Assembly (NCBI RefSeq): GCF_014650055.1
Contig: NZ_BMUF01000006.1
Span: forward strand, 62,001 to 126,000
Length of the DNA stretch: 64,000 nucleotides
Direction: 5' to 3'
Source of the DNA: Streptomyces malachitofuscus
Lineage (GTDB): Bacteria > Actinomycetota > Actinomycetes > Streptomycetales > Streptomycetaceae
Shown: positions 36,722-44,737 of the stretch, one piece after another
Layout of the letters: each line of letters opens with the position of its first letter
Position numbering within the stretch: position 1 is the first letter of the stretch
The notes under the pieces: model-generated
Seen by the model: only the letters and a program-made list of their open reading frames with translations
Database searches by the model: none
Told to the model about the DNA's origin: nothing
Position numbers and translations under genes: made by a program

Positions 36722-37653
36722 TGAACACCTTTCTGCAGGAACTGTCCAAGAAGGCCGCGGAACGCTGGGCGACCGTCCTTCTCGGGCCGGGCCTGCTGTT
36801 CGTGGCGTGTGTGCTCGTGGGACGGCACCAGGGGTTCGCCCACGCGCTCGATCCTGCCCACCTCCGGGCCTACGTGAACTCCGTGAGCACGGACAAGGCG
36901 TACCAGGAGCCCGCCGGACTGATCACGGCCGCAGCGGTCGTGCTCCTCGGCGCGGCGGTCGCCGGCCTGGCGGCGTCGTCCGCGGGCGGCCTGGTGGAAC
37001 GGCTGTGGCTGCCCCCTGGGACCGGCCGGTGGGCGCGGCCGCTCGTGCGGTGGCGGGTGTGGCGCTGGAGCCGCAGAGCACTGGCCTACAGCAGGGCCGA
37101 GGCGGAAGCGGGGCAGGAGGCGGCGCGCAACAGGCTCCGCGGCGTCGAGGCCCCCGACCGCGCCGGTGAACTGCGGCGCCTGATGTCCCGGAGGGACGCC
37201 TACTCGGAACGGCAGCCGGATCAGCCCACTTGGATGGCGCAGCGCATGGCGGGTGCCACGGACCGGGTGGCGCAGCGGTACCGGATGGACCTGGCCGAGA
37301 TATGGCCCCACATCTGGTCCGTCGCCGACGGCCAGGTGCGGGACGACATCCAGGGAGTCCGGGACACGTTGGTCGGGGCGTGCCGGACGGCCGCGTGGGG
37401 CGGAGGACTCCTGGCCGTCGCCGGCGTCACGCACTGGTGGCCCGCGGCCGTCCTCGGGCTGGTTCTCCTGCATGTCGGGCACCGCCGAGGGCGGGCGGCG
37501 GTCGACACCCTGGTGCCGCTGGTGGAGAGCACGGTGGATCTGTATCTCCGGGAAACCGCCACGCGCCTGGGCGTGGCGTGTCCCCACGTATTTTCGGCCG
37601 CCGTGGCCGACCGCGTCATCCGCGTCCTGAGGGTGGGGGCGTCCGGCACCTGA
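36721..37653 (+). CDS. Four-TM membrane protein, candidate effector of the CHAT system
   Basis: I do not recognise a named family in this 310-residue protein. It shows two hydrophobic segments near the N-terminus (WATVLLGPGLLFVACVLVG at about 16-34, and AAAVVLLGAAVAGLAAS at about 70-86). A long charged cytosolic helix follows (about 105-225, Arg/Glu-rich), then two more TM segments (GGGLLAVAGVTHWWPAAVL and neighbours, 240-275), and a short tail. Such a layout suits a membrane effector released or cleaved by the neighbouring caspase-like protease, but this is inference. The ATG is chosen at the TGATG junction; longer upstream frames overlap the small gene. Confidence 0.72.
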   Translation: MNTFLQELSKKAAERWATVLLGPGLLFVACVLVGRHQGFAHALDPAHLRAYVNSVSTDKAYQEPAGLITAAAVVLLGAAVAGLAASSAGGLVERLWLPPGTGRWARPLVRWRVWRWSRRALAYSRAEAEAGQEAARNRLRGVEAPDRAGELRRLMSRRDAYSERQPDQPTWMAQRMAGATDRVAQRYRMDLAEIWPHIWSVADGQVRDDIQGVRDTLVGACRTAAWGGGLLAVAGVTHWWPAAVLGLVLLHVGHRRGRAAVDTLVPLVESTVDLYLRETATRLGVACPHVFSAAVADRVIRVLRVGASGT

Positions 37654-37688
37654 CATGTGGGCCACGGGCGCCGGAGCCCGCGCGGTTC

Positions 37689-38747
37689 TCACGCCGCGCC
37701 GGCCCCGCCCCCCTCGGCCAGGCTCCGGTGTCGCAGGCTTCCGGGGGTGTCGGCCTCCGCGGCGTCCGCCACGGCCTCCGCCGCCGCCTGGGCCGCCTGT
37801 GCGGTGTCGTCGGCGGCCTTGGCGGCGCTGTCGTCGGCCGAGGGCTTCTCCCGGGTGGCGGGCGACGGGGGCAACACTTCGGTGAAGGCCTTGGACACGC
37901 CCTGGAGCGCGGACGTGATCTCGCTGGGAATGACCCAGAAGTTGTTGCCCGAGCCCTGTGCGAGCTGGGGGAGTGCCTGGAGGTACTGGTAGGCGAGGAG
38001 CTTGGGGTCGGGGTCGTTGCGGTGCACGGCCTGGAACACCTCGTCGATGGCCCGGGACTGGCCCTCGGCCTCGAGGATCGCGGCGGTCCGGTTGCCCTCC
38101 GCGCGCAGCACGGCCGCCTGCTTGTCGCCTTCGGCGGTGAGAATCTGCGACTGCCGCTGCCCCTCGGCCCCGAGGATCGCGGCCCGCTTGTCGCGCTCGG
38201 CCCGCATCTGCTTCTGCATGGCCTCCTTGATGGACTGCGGCGGGTCGATGGCCTTGATCTCGACGCGGTTGACCCGCAGCCCCCACTTGCCGGTGGCCTC
38301 GTCCAGCACCCCGCGGAGCTGGCTGTTGATGGTGTCCCGCGAGGTGAGGGTCTTCTCCAGGTCCATGGAGCCCACGACGTTGCGCAGCGTCGTGACGGTG
38401 AGCTGCTCGACCGCCTGCAGGAAGCTGGCGATCTCGTAGAAGGCCGCACGCGGGTCGGTGACCTGGAAGTACAGCACGGTGTCGATCTCGACGACCAGGT
38501 TGTCCTCGGTGATGACCGGCTGCGGTTTGAAGGAGACCACCTGTTCCCGCAGGTCGATCAAGGGGTGCACCCGGTCGATGTAGGGGATGACGAGGCTGAG
38601 TCCGGGGGTGAGGGTGCGATGGTAGCGGCCGAGTCGCTCGACGTTGCGAGCGCGTGCCTGCGGCACGATGCGGACGGCCCGCACGACGGTGAAGATCGCG
38701 AAGAGCGCGATGATCAGGCCGGCGATGAGAGAGGCGGTGATGTCCAT
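37689..38747 (-). CDS. SPFH/Band 7 (stomatin/QmcA-like) membrane protein
   Basis: This 352-residue protein has an N-terminal TM helix (ASLIAGLIIALFAIFTVV) and an SPFH domain (about 25-190: RARNVERLGRYHRTLTPGLS, IPYIDRVHPLIDLREQVV, DNLVVEIDTVLYFQVTD). A long coiled coil with repeated AEG units follows (LGAEGQRQSQILTAEGDKQA), then an Ala/Pro-rich tail. Such proteins scaffold lipid microdomains. Its start is 4 bp after the NfeD gene stop, so the two form an operon. It converges on the CHAT-system membrane gene with a 35-bp gap. Confidence 0.9.
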   Translation of the reverse strand: MDITASLIAGLIIALFAIFTVVRAVRIVPQARARNVERLGRYHRTLTPGLSLVIPYIDRVHPLIDLREQVVSFKPQPVITEDNLVVEIDTVLYFQVTDPRAAFYEIASFLQAVEQLTVTTLRNVVGSMDLEKTLTSRDTINSQLRGVLDEATGKWGLRVNRVEIKAIDPPQSIKEAMQKQMRAERDKRAAILGAEGQRQSQILTAEGDKQAAVLRAEGNRTAAILEAEGQSRAIDEVFQAVHRNDPDPKLLAYQYLQALPQLAQGSGNNFWVIPSEITSALQGVSKAFTEVLPPSPATREKPSADDSAAKAADDTAQAAQAAAEAVADAAEADTPGSLRHRSLAEGGGAGAA

Positions 38748-38751
38748 GGCT

Positions 38752-39183
38752 TCAGTCCCGGGGGTAGACGAGCGCGGTGGCGCCGCTGATCTCGATGACG
38801 TCGACGGTTGTGCCGGAGGCGATCACGAGGGTTTCGTCGTAGCTGCGGGCCGTCCATTCCTCTCCGCCGATACGGACCCTGCCGCCGGTGCCCGTCACGT
38901 CGGACAGGACATAGGCGGGCTTCCCGATCAGGGCGTCCGTGCCGAAGCGCGCGGTCTGGGCCGGGCGCATGTGGTTCAGTGCGAGCGGCCGTACGAACAG
39001 CAACGTGCCGGCGGCGACGAGCGCGTACACCAGGAACTGCAGTCCCAGCGGCAGCCCGACCGCCGCGGCTCCCGCGGTGACCAGCGCGGCCACGCCCAGC
39101 ATCCCCAGGGCGGCAGTGAGGGTGAAGATCTCGGCCACCGCCAGGACGGCCGCGACGATCAGCCATATCAGCCATGGATCCAT
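38752..39183 (-). CDS. NfeD-family membrane protein
   Basis: This 143-residue protein has four hydrophobic helices in the first 80 residues (WLIWLIVAAVLAVAEIFTLT, ALGMLGVAALVTAGAAAVGL, LQFLVYALVAAGTLLFVRPL). A C-terminal OB-fold domain follows (ALIGKPAYVLSDVTGTGGRV, GEEWTARSYDE, VIEISGATALVY). NfeD proteins pair with SPFH proteins, here the next gene. The ATG at 39183 gives the normal length; the upstream frame extension is unlikely. A possible minus-strand -10 TAAAAT lies at 39275-39270. Confidence 0.87.
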   Translation of the reverse strand: MDPWLIWLIVAAVLAVAEIFTLTAALGMLGVAALVTAGAAAVGLPLGLQFLVYALVAAGTLLFVRPLALNHMRPAQTARFGTDALIGKPAYVLSDVTGTGGRVRIGGEEWTARSYDETLVIASGTTVDVIEISGATALVYPRD

Positions 39184-39537
39184 GACGCGCCTCTTCTCGC
39201 CGGTGCGGGTTTCGAGGGCATGAACCGCGGTGCCGGCTGCTACGGACGACAACCGACACCTTTGCCCCCATTTTACCCATGGGTAGGCCGGGTTCCGAGA
39301 GGCGTGCGCGAGGAAGACGGCCGGACGGACGGAACCATCAGGACCGCACAGAGTCCGACGGCATCATTGCTTCGGTTGTGTTCGAGTCCTAGGGTGTGGC
39401 TGGCTCAGTAGTTACTCCGTCACCAAGCGTTGTGGTTCATCCCTGGCGCAACGTCCCCGTCACGACGAGGCGTCGAGGGGGAATCCGCGTGCCCTCAGTC
39501 CGTGCAGCGCCCTGTCGAACCGAGGAAGGCCACGGTC
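39184..39537. promoter_or_regulatory. Divergent control region between NfeD and beta-galactosidase
   Basis: This 354-bp spacer holds a 12-bp palindrome TACCCATGGGTA (39274-39285), next to the minus-strand TAAAAT box of the NfeD operon. It also holds a plus-strand promoter for the beta-galactosidase: TTGCTT (39367-39372), 17 bp, TAGGGT (39390-39395), giving a leader of about 135 nt. I see no open frame or RNA gene in it. Confidence 0.45.
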
Positions 39538-42500
39538 ATGCCGCACCCCCACGAGTTCCCCGCCGCCCGGCCGGTCGTCAGCCGCCGCCGTCTCCTGGAG
39601 TCGGGGGCCGCCGTGCTCGGCGCCCTCGCCCTGTCCGCCCCGTCCGGCACCGCGCACGCGGCCGGCCGGCGGGCGGCCGCCGCGGCGCCCCCCGAGTGGA
39701 ACGACTTCGGTGTCTTCCGGCTCGGCACCCAGCCGCCGCACACCACGCTCACCCCGTACGCCGACGTGCGGCAGGCCCTCGACGGGGACCGCGCCCGCTC
39801 GCCCTACCGGCTGAGCCTCGACGGCACCTGGAAGTTCGCCTACGCCGACCGCCCCGAGGACCGCGACCCCGACTTCCACCGCACCGACACCGACGACAGC
39901 GACTGGGAGACCATCCCCGTCCCGTCCGTGTGGCAGCTGCACGGTCACGACTTCCCCATCTACCTGAACATCACCTACCCGTACTGGGGCCCCAACGGCC
40001 GCGGCGAGGACCCGCAGCCGCCCGCAGCCCCGACCCGCTACAACCCCGTCGGGCAGTACCGGCGCACCTTCACCGTCCCGCGCGACTGGCGGGGCCGCCG
40101 CACCTTCCTGCACTTCGAGGGCGTCAAGTCCGCGCACTATGTATGGATCAACGGCGAACTGGCCGGCTACGACGAGGACTCCTACACGCCCTCCGAGTAC
40201 GACATCACCGACCTGCTGAAGCCCGGCACCAACCGGATCGCCGTGGAGGTGTACCGCTACTCCGACGGCGACTGGCTGGAGGACCAGGACATGATCCGGC
40301 TGAGCGGCATCTTCCGCTCGGTCCACCTGTACTCCACCCCGGCCGTGCACCTGCGCGACTTCAAGCTGGACACGCCCCTGGACGACTCGTACACGGACGC
40401 CGAGCTGGGGGTCACCGCGAGCGTGCGGGCGTACGGCGACGGCGCGAGCGGCCGGTACACCGTCGAGACCCAGCTCTACGACGCGCGCGGGCACGCCGTC
40501 TGGTCCCGGCCGCTGGAACAGACCGCCGACCTGGGCTCGGCCGGCGCCGGCGAGGACGTCACCGTACGGGCGTCGAAGGCCGTGAAGCGGCCCCGGCTGT
40601 GGTCGGCCGAGCAGCCGAACCTCTACACGGCCGTCCTCAGGCTCCGCGACCCGGCCGGGGAGGTGATCGAGACGCTGTCCCACCGCGTCGGCTTCCGCGA
40701 GTTCGCGATCAAGGACGGGCTGATGCGCATCAACGGCGAACCCGTCTCCTTCCGCGGCACCAACCGCCACGAGATGCACCCGGCCCGAGGCACCGCCCTC
40801 ACCCGCGAGGACCTGGTCGAGGACATCACCCTCATCAAACGGCTGAACATCAACTCCGTCCGCACCTCGCACTACCCCAACAACCCGCTGTGGTACGAAC
40901 TCGCCGACGAGTACGGCCTCTACCTCGTCGACGAGACCAACCTGGAGACCCACGGCATCCGTTCCTCGTACCCGGGCGACCACCCCGAGTGGACGGCGGC
41001 CTGCGTCGCCCGCGCCCGGAACATGGTCCACCGCGACAAGAACCACCCCTCGGTGGTCATCTGGTCGCTCGGCAACGAGGCGGGCGGCGGCTCCACCTTC
41101 ACCGCCATGCACGACTGGATCCGCTCCTACGACCCCACCCGCGTCATCCAGTACGAGGGCGACGACCGGCCCGGCATCAGCGACATCCGCTCGGAGATGT
41201 ACGAGAGCCCCTCGCGCATCGAGCAGCGCGCCCGGGACACCTCCGACACCCGGCCGTACGTCATGATCGAGTACTCGCACGCGATGGGGAACTCGAACGG
41301 CAACTTCAAGAAGTACTGGGACATCGTCCGCCGTCACGACGTCCTCCAGGGCGGCTGGATCTGGGACTTCGCCGACCAGTCCCTGCACACGCCCGTCCCC
41401 GCCCGCACCCTGCTCACCGAGTCGGGACCGTCCGGCCTGCGCGGCGAGATCCTCGCCACCCGCGGCCGCCTCGACCGCGACCGGGGCCTGTCCGGCATCA
41501 CGGTCTTCGAACGCGCCGACAGCCTCGACCTCACGGGTTCACTGACCCTGGAGGCCTGGATCACCCCGGACGTGACGGGATACCACCAGCCCATCATCGC
41601 CAAGGGCGACACCCAGTACGCGCTGAAGCAGACCGACCGCAGGGTCGAGTTCTTCATCCACTCCGCGGGGCAGTGGATCGCCGTGAACTGGGAGGTCCCG
41701 GACGACTGGACCGGACGCGAGCACCACGTCGCGGGCGTCTTCGACGCCGGCGCCGGCACTTTGACCCTGTACGTCGACGGCGCGGTCAGGGCCACCCGCA
41801 CCACCGACCGGCGGCCCAGCAGCAACACCGCGCCGCTCGCCCTCGCCTCCGACGCCGACAACCAGATCCGGGAGTTCAGCGGCACCATCCGCCGCGCCCG
41901 CGTCTACGCCCGCCCCCTCACCGCCGCCGAACTGGCCTCCGACGCCCGGGGACCCGGCGACGACGGCGTGCGGTTCTGGTTCGACGCGGCCACCGTCCGG
42001 ACGGAGACGAAGCGGCCGCGGGAGAAGTCGTTCCTCGCCTACGGCGGCGACTGGGGCGACAACCCCAACGACGGCGCCTTCGTCGCGGACGGCATCGTCA
42101 CCGCCGACCGCGGGCACACCGGCAAGGCCGTCGAGGTCAAGCGCGTCCACCAGGCGATCGGCGCCGCCCGCACCCCCGGCGGCGGCCCCGGCGACGTCAC
42201 CCTCACCAACGAGTACCTGTTCACCGGCCTGCGAGCGTTCGACGGCCGGTGGGAACTCGTCGCGGACGGCGAGGTCGTACGGCGCGGACGGCTCACCCGG
42301 GACCAGCTGGACGTGGAGCCGCGGTCCGGCAAGGCGATCAGCCTCCCCGTACGCCTGCCCGAGGATCCGGACCCGGGGACGGAGTACTTCCTCCAGCTCT
42401 CCTTCACCACCAGGGAGTCCACGAAGTGGGCGAAGTCCGGCTTCGAGGTGGCCCGGCACCAGCTCCCGCTCGACGCGGCGAGCCCGGCCGTGACCCCCGT

Positions 42501-43434
42501 TCCCCTCGTACGCGTCCCGGCGCTGCGCCATGAAAACCGCGACGAGGACATCAGGATCACCGGCCGGGGCTTCTCGGTCACCGTCGACCGGAGCAGCGGC
42601 ACCATCACCTCCTACGAGGCGCAGGGCACCCGCCTGATCACCTCCGGACCCGTGCCCAACTTCTGGCGGGCGCCCACCGACAACGACAAGGGCAACGGCC
42701 AGCACCTCCGCAACCAGACCTGGCGCGACGCGGGCGCCCGCCGGAAGGTGACGGACGTCACCGTGCGGACCCTCGACGACCGCGCCGTCGAGATCGAGGT
42801 CACCGGCACCCTGCCCACCACGGTGGAATCCACCTGGTCCACGACGTACACCGTCTTCGGCAACGGCGAGATCAAGGTCGACAACACCCTCCACCCGGGC
42901 GCCCCGGACCTGCCGTACATCCCCGAGGTGGGCACGCTGCTGTTCCTGCCGCGCCGCCTGGACCGCCTGCACTACTACGGCCGCGGCCCGGAGGAGAACC
43001 ACTGGGACCGCAACACCGGTACCGACGTGGGCCTTTACTCCTCCACCGTCGCCGACCAGTGGACCCCGTACATCCGCCCGCAGGAGAACGGCAACAAGAC
43101 CGACGTCCGCTGGGCTGCCCTGGCCGACCGCGGCGGGCGCGGTCTGCTGGTGTCGGGCGAACCCCTCCTGGAGATCAATGCCTCGCACTTCACCCCGGAG
43201 GACCTGTCGGCCGGTGTCCGGCACGACTACCAGCTGACCCCGCGGGACGCGGTCGTGCTGCGGGTCAACCACCGCCAGATGGGCGTGGGCGGCGACAACA
43301 GCTGGGGCGCGCACACCCACGACGAGTTCAAGCTCTTCGCCGACCGGGACTACGCGTACACCTACCGGCTGCGTCCGCTCACCGACGTGGACGAGGCCAT
43401 GGCCGCCTCGCGCCGGCCCACGGCGACCCGGTAG
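39538..43434 (+). CDS. Tat-exported GH2 beta-galactosidase with inserted LamG-type domain
   Basis: This 1298-residue enzyme hydrolyses beta-galactosides outside the cell. A twin-arginine signal (VVSRRRLLESGAAVLGAL) is cleaved near residue 40. The GH2 sugar-binding, beta-sandwich and TIM-barrel domains follow. Catalytic residues are E514 (WSLGNEAGGG, acid/base) and E578 (MIEYSHAMGN, nucleophile). A LamG-like jelly-roll module at about 640-805 (SGSLTLEAWITPD-like region, WTGREHHVAGVFD) is inserted between the barrel's WIWDFADQS strand and its continuation FLAYGGDWGDNPND. The C-terminal Bgal_small_N domain includes FWRAPTDNDKGN. The ATG has GAGGAAGG upstream; an earlier ATG at 39430 is not family-like. 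The insert probably binds polysaccharide. Confidence 0.92.
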   Translation: MPHPHEFPAARPVVSRRRLLESGAAVLGALALSAPSGTAHAAGRRAAAAAPPEWNDFGVFRLGTQPPHTTLTPYADVRQALDGDRARSPYRLSLDGTWKFAYADRPEDRDPDFHRTDTDDSDWETIPVPSVWQLHGHDFPIYLNITYPYWGPNGRGEDPQPPAAPTRYNPVGQYRRTFTVPRDWRGRRTFLHFEGVKSAHYVWINGELAGYDEDSYTPSEYDITDLLKPGTNRIAVEVYRYSDGDWLEDQDMIRLSGIFRSVHLYSTPAVHLRDFKLDTPLDDSYTDAELGVTASVRAYGDGASGRYTVETQLYDARGHAVWSRPLEQTADLGSAGAGEDVTVRASKAVKRPRLWSAEQPNLYTAVLRLRDPAGEVIETLSHRVGFREFAIKDGLMRINGEPVSFRGTNRHEMHPARGTALTREDLVEDITLIKRLNINSVRTSHYPNNPLWYELADEYGLYLVDETNLETHGIRSSYPGDHPEWTAACVARARNMVHRDKNHPSVVIWSLGNEAGGGSTFTAMHDWIRSYDPTRVIQYEGDDRPGISDIRSEMYESPSRIEQRARDTSDTRPYVMIEYSHAMGNSNGNFKKYWDIVRRHDVLQGGWIWDFADQSLHTPVPARTLLTESGPSGLRGEILATRGRLDRDRGLSGITVFERADSLDLTGSLTLEAWITPDVTGYHQPIIAKGDTQYALKQTDRRVEFFIHSAGQWIAVNWEVPDDWTGREHHVAGVFDAGAGTLTLYVDGAVRATRTTDRRPSSNTAPLALASDADNQIREFSGTIRRARVYARPLTAAELASDARGPGDDGVRFWFDAATVRTETKRPREKSFLAYGGDWGDNPNDGAFVADGIVTADRGHTGKAVEVKRVHQAIGAARTPGGGPGDVTLTNEYLFTGLRAFDGRWELVADGEVVRRGRLTRDQLDVEPRSGKAISLPVRLPEDPDPGTEYFLQLSFTTRESTKWAKSGFEVARHQLPLDAASPAVTPVPLVRVPALRHENRDEDIRITGRGFSVTVDRSSGTITSYEAQGTRLITSGPVPNFWRAPTDNDKGNGQHLRNQTWRDAGARRKVTDVTVRTLDDRAVEIEVTGTLPTTVESTWSTTYTVFGNGEIKVDNTLHPGAPDLPYIPEVGTLLFLPRRLDRLHYYGRGPEENHWDRNTGTDVGLYSSTVADQWTPYIRPQENGNKTDVRWAALADRGGRGLLVSGEPLLEINASHFTPEDLSAGVRHDYQLTPRDAVVLRVNHRQMGVGGDNSWGAHTHDEFKLFADRDYAYTYRLRPLTDVDEAMAASRRPTATR

Positions 43435-43449
43435 CGGGACACACTCGCG

Positions 43450-43472
43450 GGAGCCCGGGGTAACCGGGCTCC
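43450..43472. terminator. Hairpin ending exactly before the DUF72 start codon
   Basis: GGAGCCCGG (43450-43458), loop GGTAA, and CCGGGCTCC (43464-43472) form a perfect 9-bp stem; the next base is the A of the DUF72 ATG. It can terminate beta-galactosidase transcripts and would also block ribosome loading at that ATG in any read-through mRNA. Confidence 0.65.
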
Positions 43473-44327
43473 ATGGGTGACATTCTGGTCGGGGCATGTT
43501 CGTGGACGGACCGTCAGCTCGTGACGAGCGGCTGGTATCCGCGCGGGCGGCGGGACGCCGAGGGCCGGCTGCGGCACTACGCCACCAGGCTGCCCGTCGT
43601 CGAAGTGGACTCCGCCTACTACGCGTTGCCCAGCCGCCGCAACAGCGAGCTGTGGGTGGCGCGCACACCGGACGGATTCCGCTTCGACGTCAAGGCGTTC
43701 TCGCTGCTGACCGGCCACCCCACCCGGCAGGAGGCACTCCCCGCCGACCTGCGGAACCGGACGGTGGACGGCGCGCTGCTGGACGAGGTGTGGGGAAGGT
43801 TCGCGGAGGCGGTCGAGCCGCTGCGCAGGGCCGGCCGGCTGGGAACCGTGCTGTTCCAGTTCCCGCCCCGGTTCGCGCCGGGAGCCGCCGCCGAGCGGGC
43901 GCTGGAGGACTGCGCGCGGCGCACGGCGGGCTGGCCGCTCGCCGTCGAGTTCCGGCACCCGGCCTGGTGGGCCGCCGAACGGGCGGAGGACACGCGGGCG
44001 TTGCTGTCCGGGCTGGGCGCCGCGGCGGTCGGTGTGGACACGGCCCAGGGGCTCACCGGCTCCCTGCCGCGCGTCGTGCCCGTCACCCGGCCCGCGCCGG
44101 CCGTCGTACGGTTCCACGGCCGCAGCACGGCCTGGGGGAGGGGCAGCAAGGAGGACCGCTTCCGCCACGACTACGACGTGACCGAACTCGCCGCCTGGGT
44201 GCCCCGGTTGCGTCGCGCGGCCCGGCAGACCGACGAACTGCACGTGCTGTTCAACAACTGCTGCGCGGACGCCGCCGTACGCGCGGCCGAGACCATGCGG
44301 GGGCTGCTCACCCGGCCGTGTCGCTGA
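43473..44327 (+). CDS. DUF72 (YecE-like) protein
   Basis: This 284-residue TIM-barrel-like protein matches DUF72: ILVGACSWTDRQL, ESGWYP-like TSGWYPRG, VEVDSAYYALPSRRNSELW, FRFDVKAFSLLTGHP, LGTVLFQFPPRFAPG, the VRFHGRSTAWG loop, and VLFNNCCADAAVRAA near the end. The function of the family is unsettled. There is no ribosome site: a terminator-like hairpin abuts the ATG. The 3' end overlaps the convergent arsR-like gene by 20 bp, a tight arrangement that could give antisense effects. Confidence 0.85.
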   Translation: MGDILVGACSWTDRQLVTSGWYPRGRRDAEGRLRHYATRLPVVEVDSAYYALPSRRNSELWVARTPDGFRFDVKAFSLLTGHPTRQEALPADLRNRTVDGALLDEVWGRFAEAVEPLRRAGRLGTVLFQFPPRFAPGAAAERALEDCARRTAGWPLAVEFRHPAWWAAERAEDTRALLSGLGAAAVGVDTAQGLTGSLPRVVPVTRPAPAVVRFHGRSTAWGRGSKEDRFRHDYDVTELAAWVPRLRRAARQTDELHVLFNNCCADAAVRAAETMRGLLTRPCR

Positions 44328-44670
44328 TCCCCAGCCGCAGATGCTCCACGTGGTAGACGGCCTGGTCGAGCAGCTCGGCGACATGGTGGTCGTGCAGGGC
44401 GTAGACGACGGAGCGGCCCCGGCGCTCGCCGACCACCAGGCCGAGATTGCGCAGCAGCCGCAGCTGGTGCGAGCAGGCCGACTGCTCCATGCCCACCTCC
44501 GCCGCCAACTCCGTCGCGGGAAGCGGTCCTTCGCGCAGCCGGGCGAGGATCAGCAGCCGGGAGGGCGTGGACAGGGCCTGGAGCGTGGTGGCGACCTTCG
44601 CGACGTTGTCCGCGTCCAGGCGCACCCGGCCGGCGTCGTCCGGTGCGGGGGTGACGGCTCCATGACCCAT
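44308..44670 (-). CDS. ArsR/SmtB-family metal-responsive repressor with alpha-5 zinc-type site
   Basis: This 120-residue winged-helix repressor has the recognition helix in MEQSACSHQLRLLRNLGLV. Near the C-terminus D94, H96, H107 and H110 occur with the same spacing as the CzrA alpha-5 site (D-x-H-x10-H-x2-H), so it should sense Zn, Co or Ni across the dimer. It is divergent from a metal-pumping ATPase and should repress both until metal binds. TAGGAT (44682-44677) lies 6 nt before the ATG, so the message is probably leaderless. Confidence 0.9.
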   Translation of the reverse strand: MGHGAVTPAPDDAGRVRLDADNVAKVATTLQALSTPSRLLILARLREGPLPATELAAEVGMEQSACSHQLRLLRNLGLVVGERRGRSVVYALHDHHVAELLDQAVYHVEHLRLGISDTAG

Positions 44671-44699
44671 GCGGCCATCCTACCCATCCCATATGAACG

Positions 44700-44717
44700 C
44701 ATGAATGAGTCTTCATG
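44700..44717. promoter_or_regulatory. ArsR/SmtB-type operator CATGAA-N6-TTCATG
   Basis: A perfect 6-bp inverted repeat (CATGAA at 44700-44705, TTCATG at 44712-44717, 6-bp spacer) matches the SmtB/CzrA consensus TGAA-N6-TTCA. It lies between the two divergent -10 boxes (44682-44677 and 44726-44731), where both -35 regions would be, so bound repressor should block both genes. Confidence 0.75.
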
Positions 44718-44737
44718 TCTTCCTGTATGGTGGCCGC

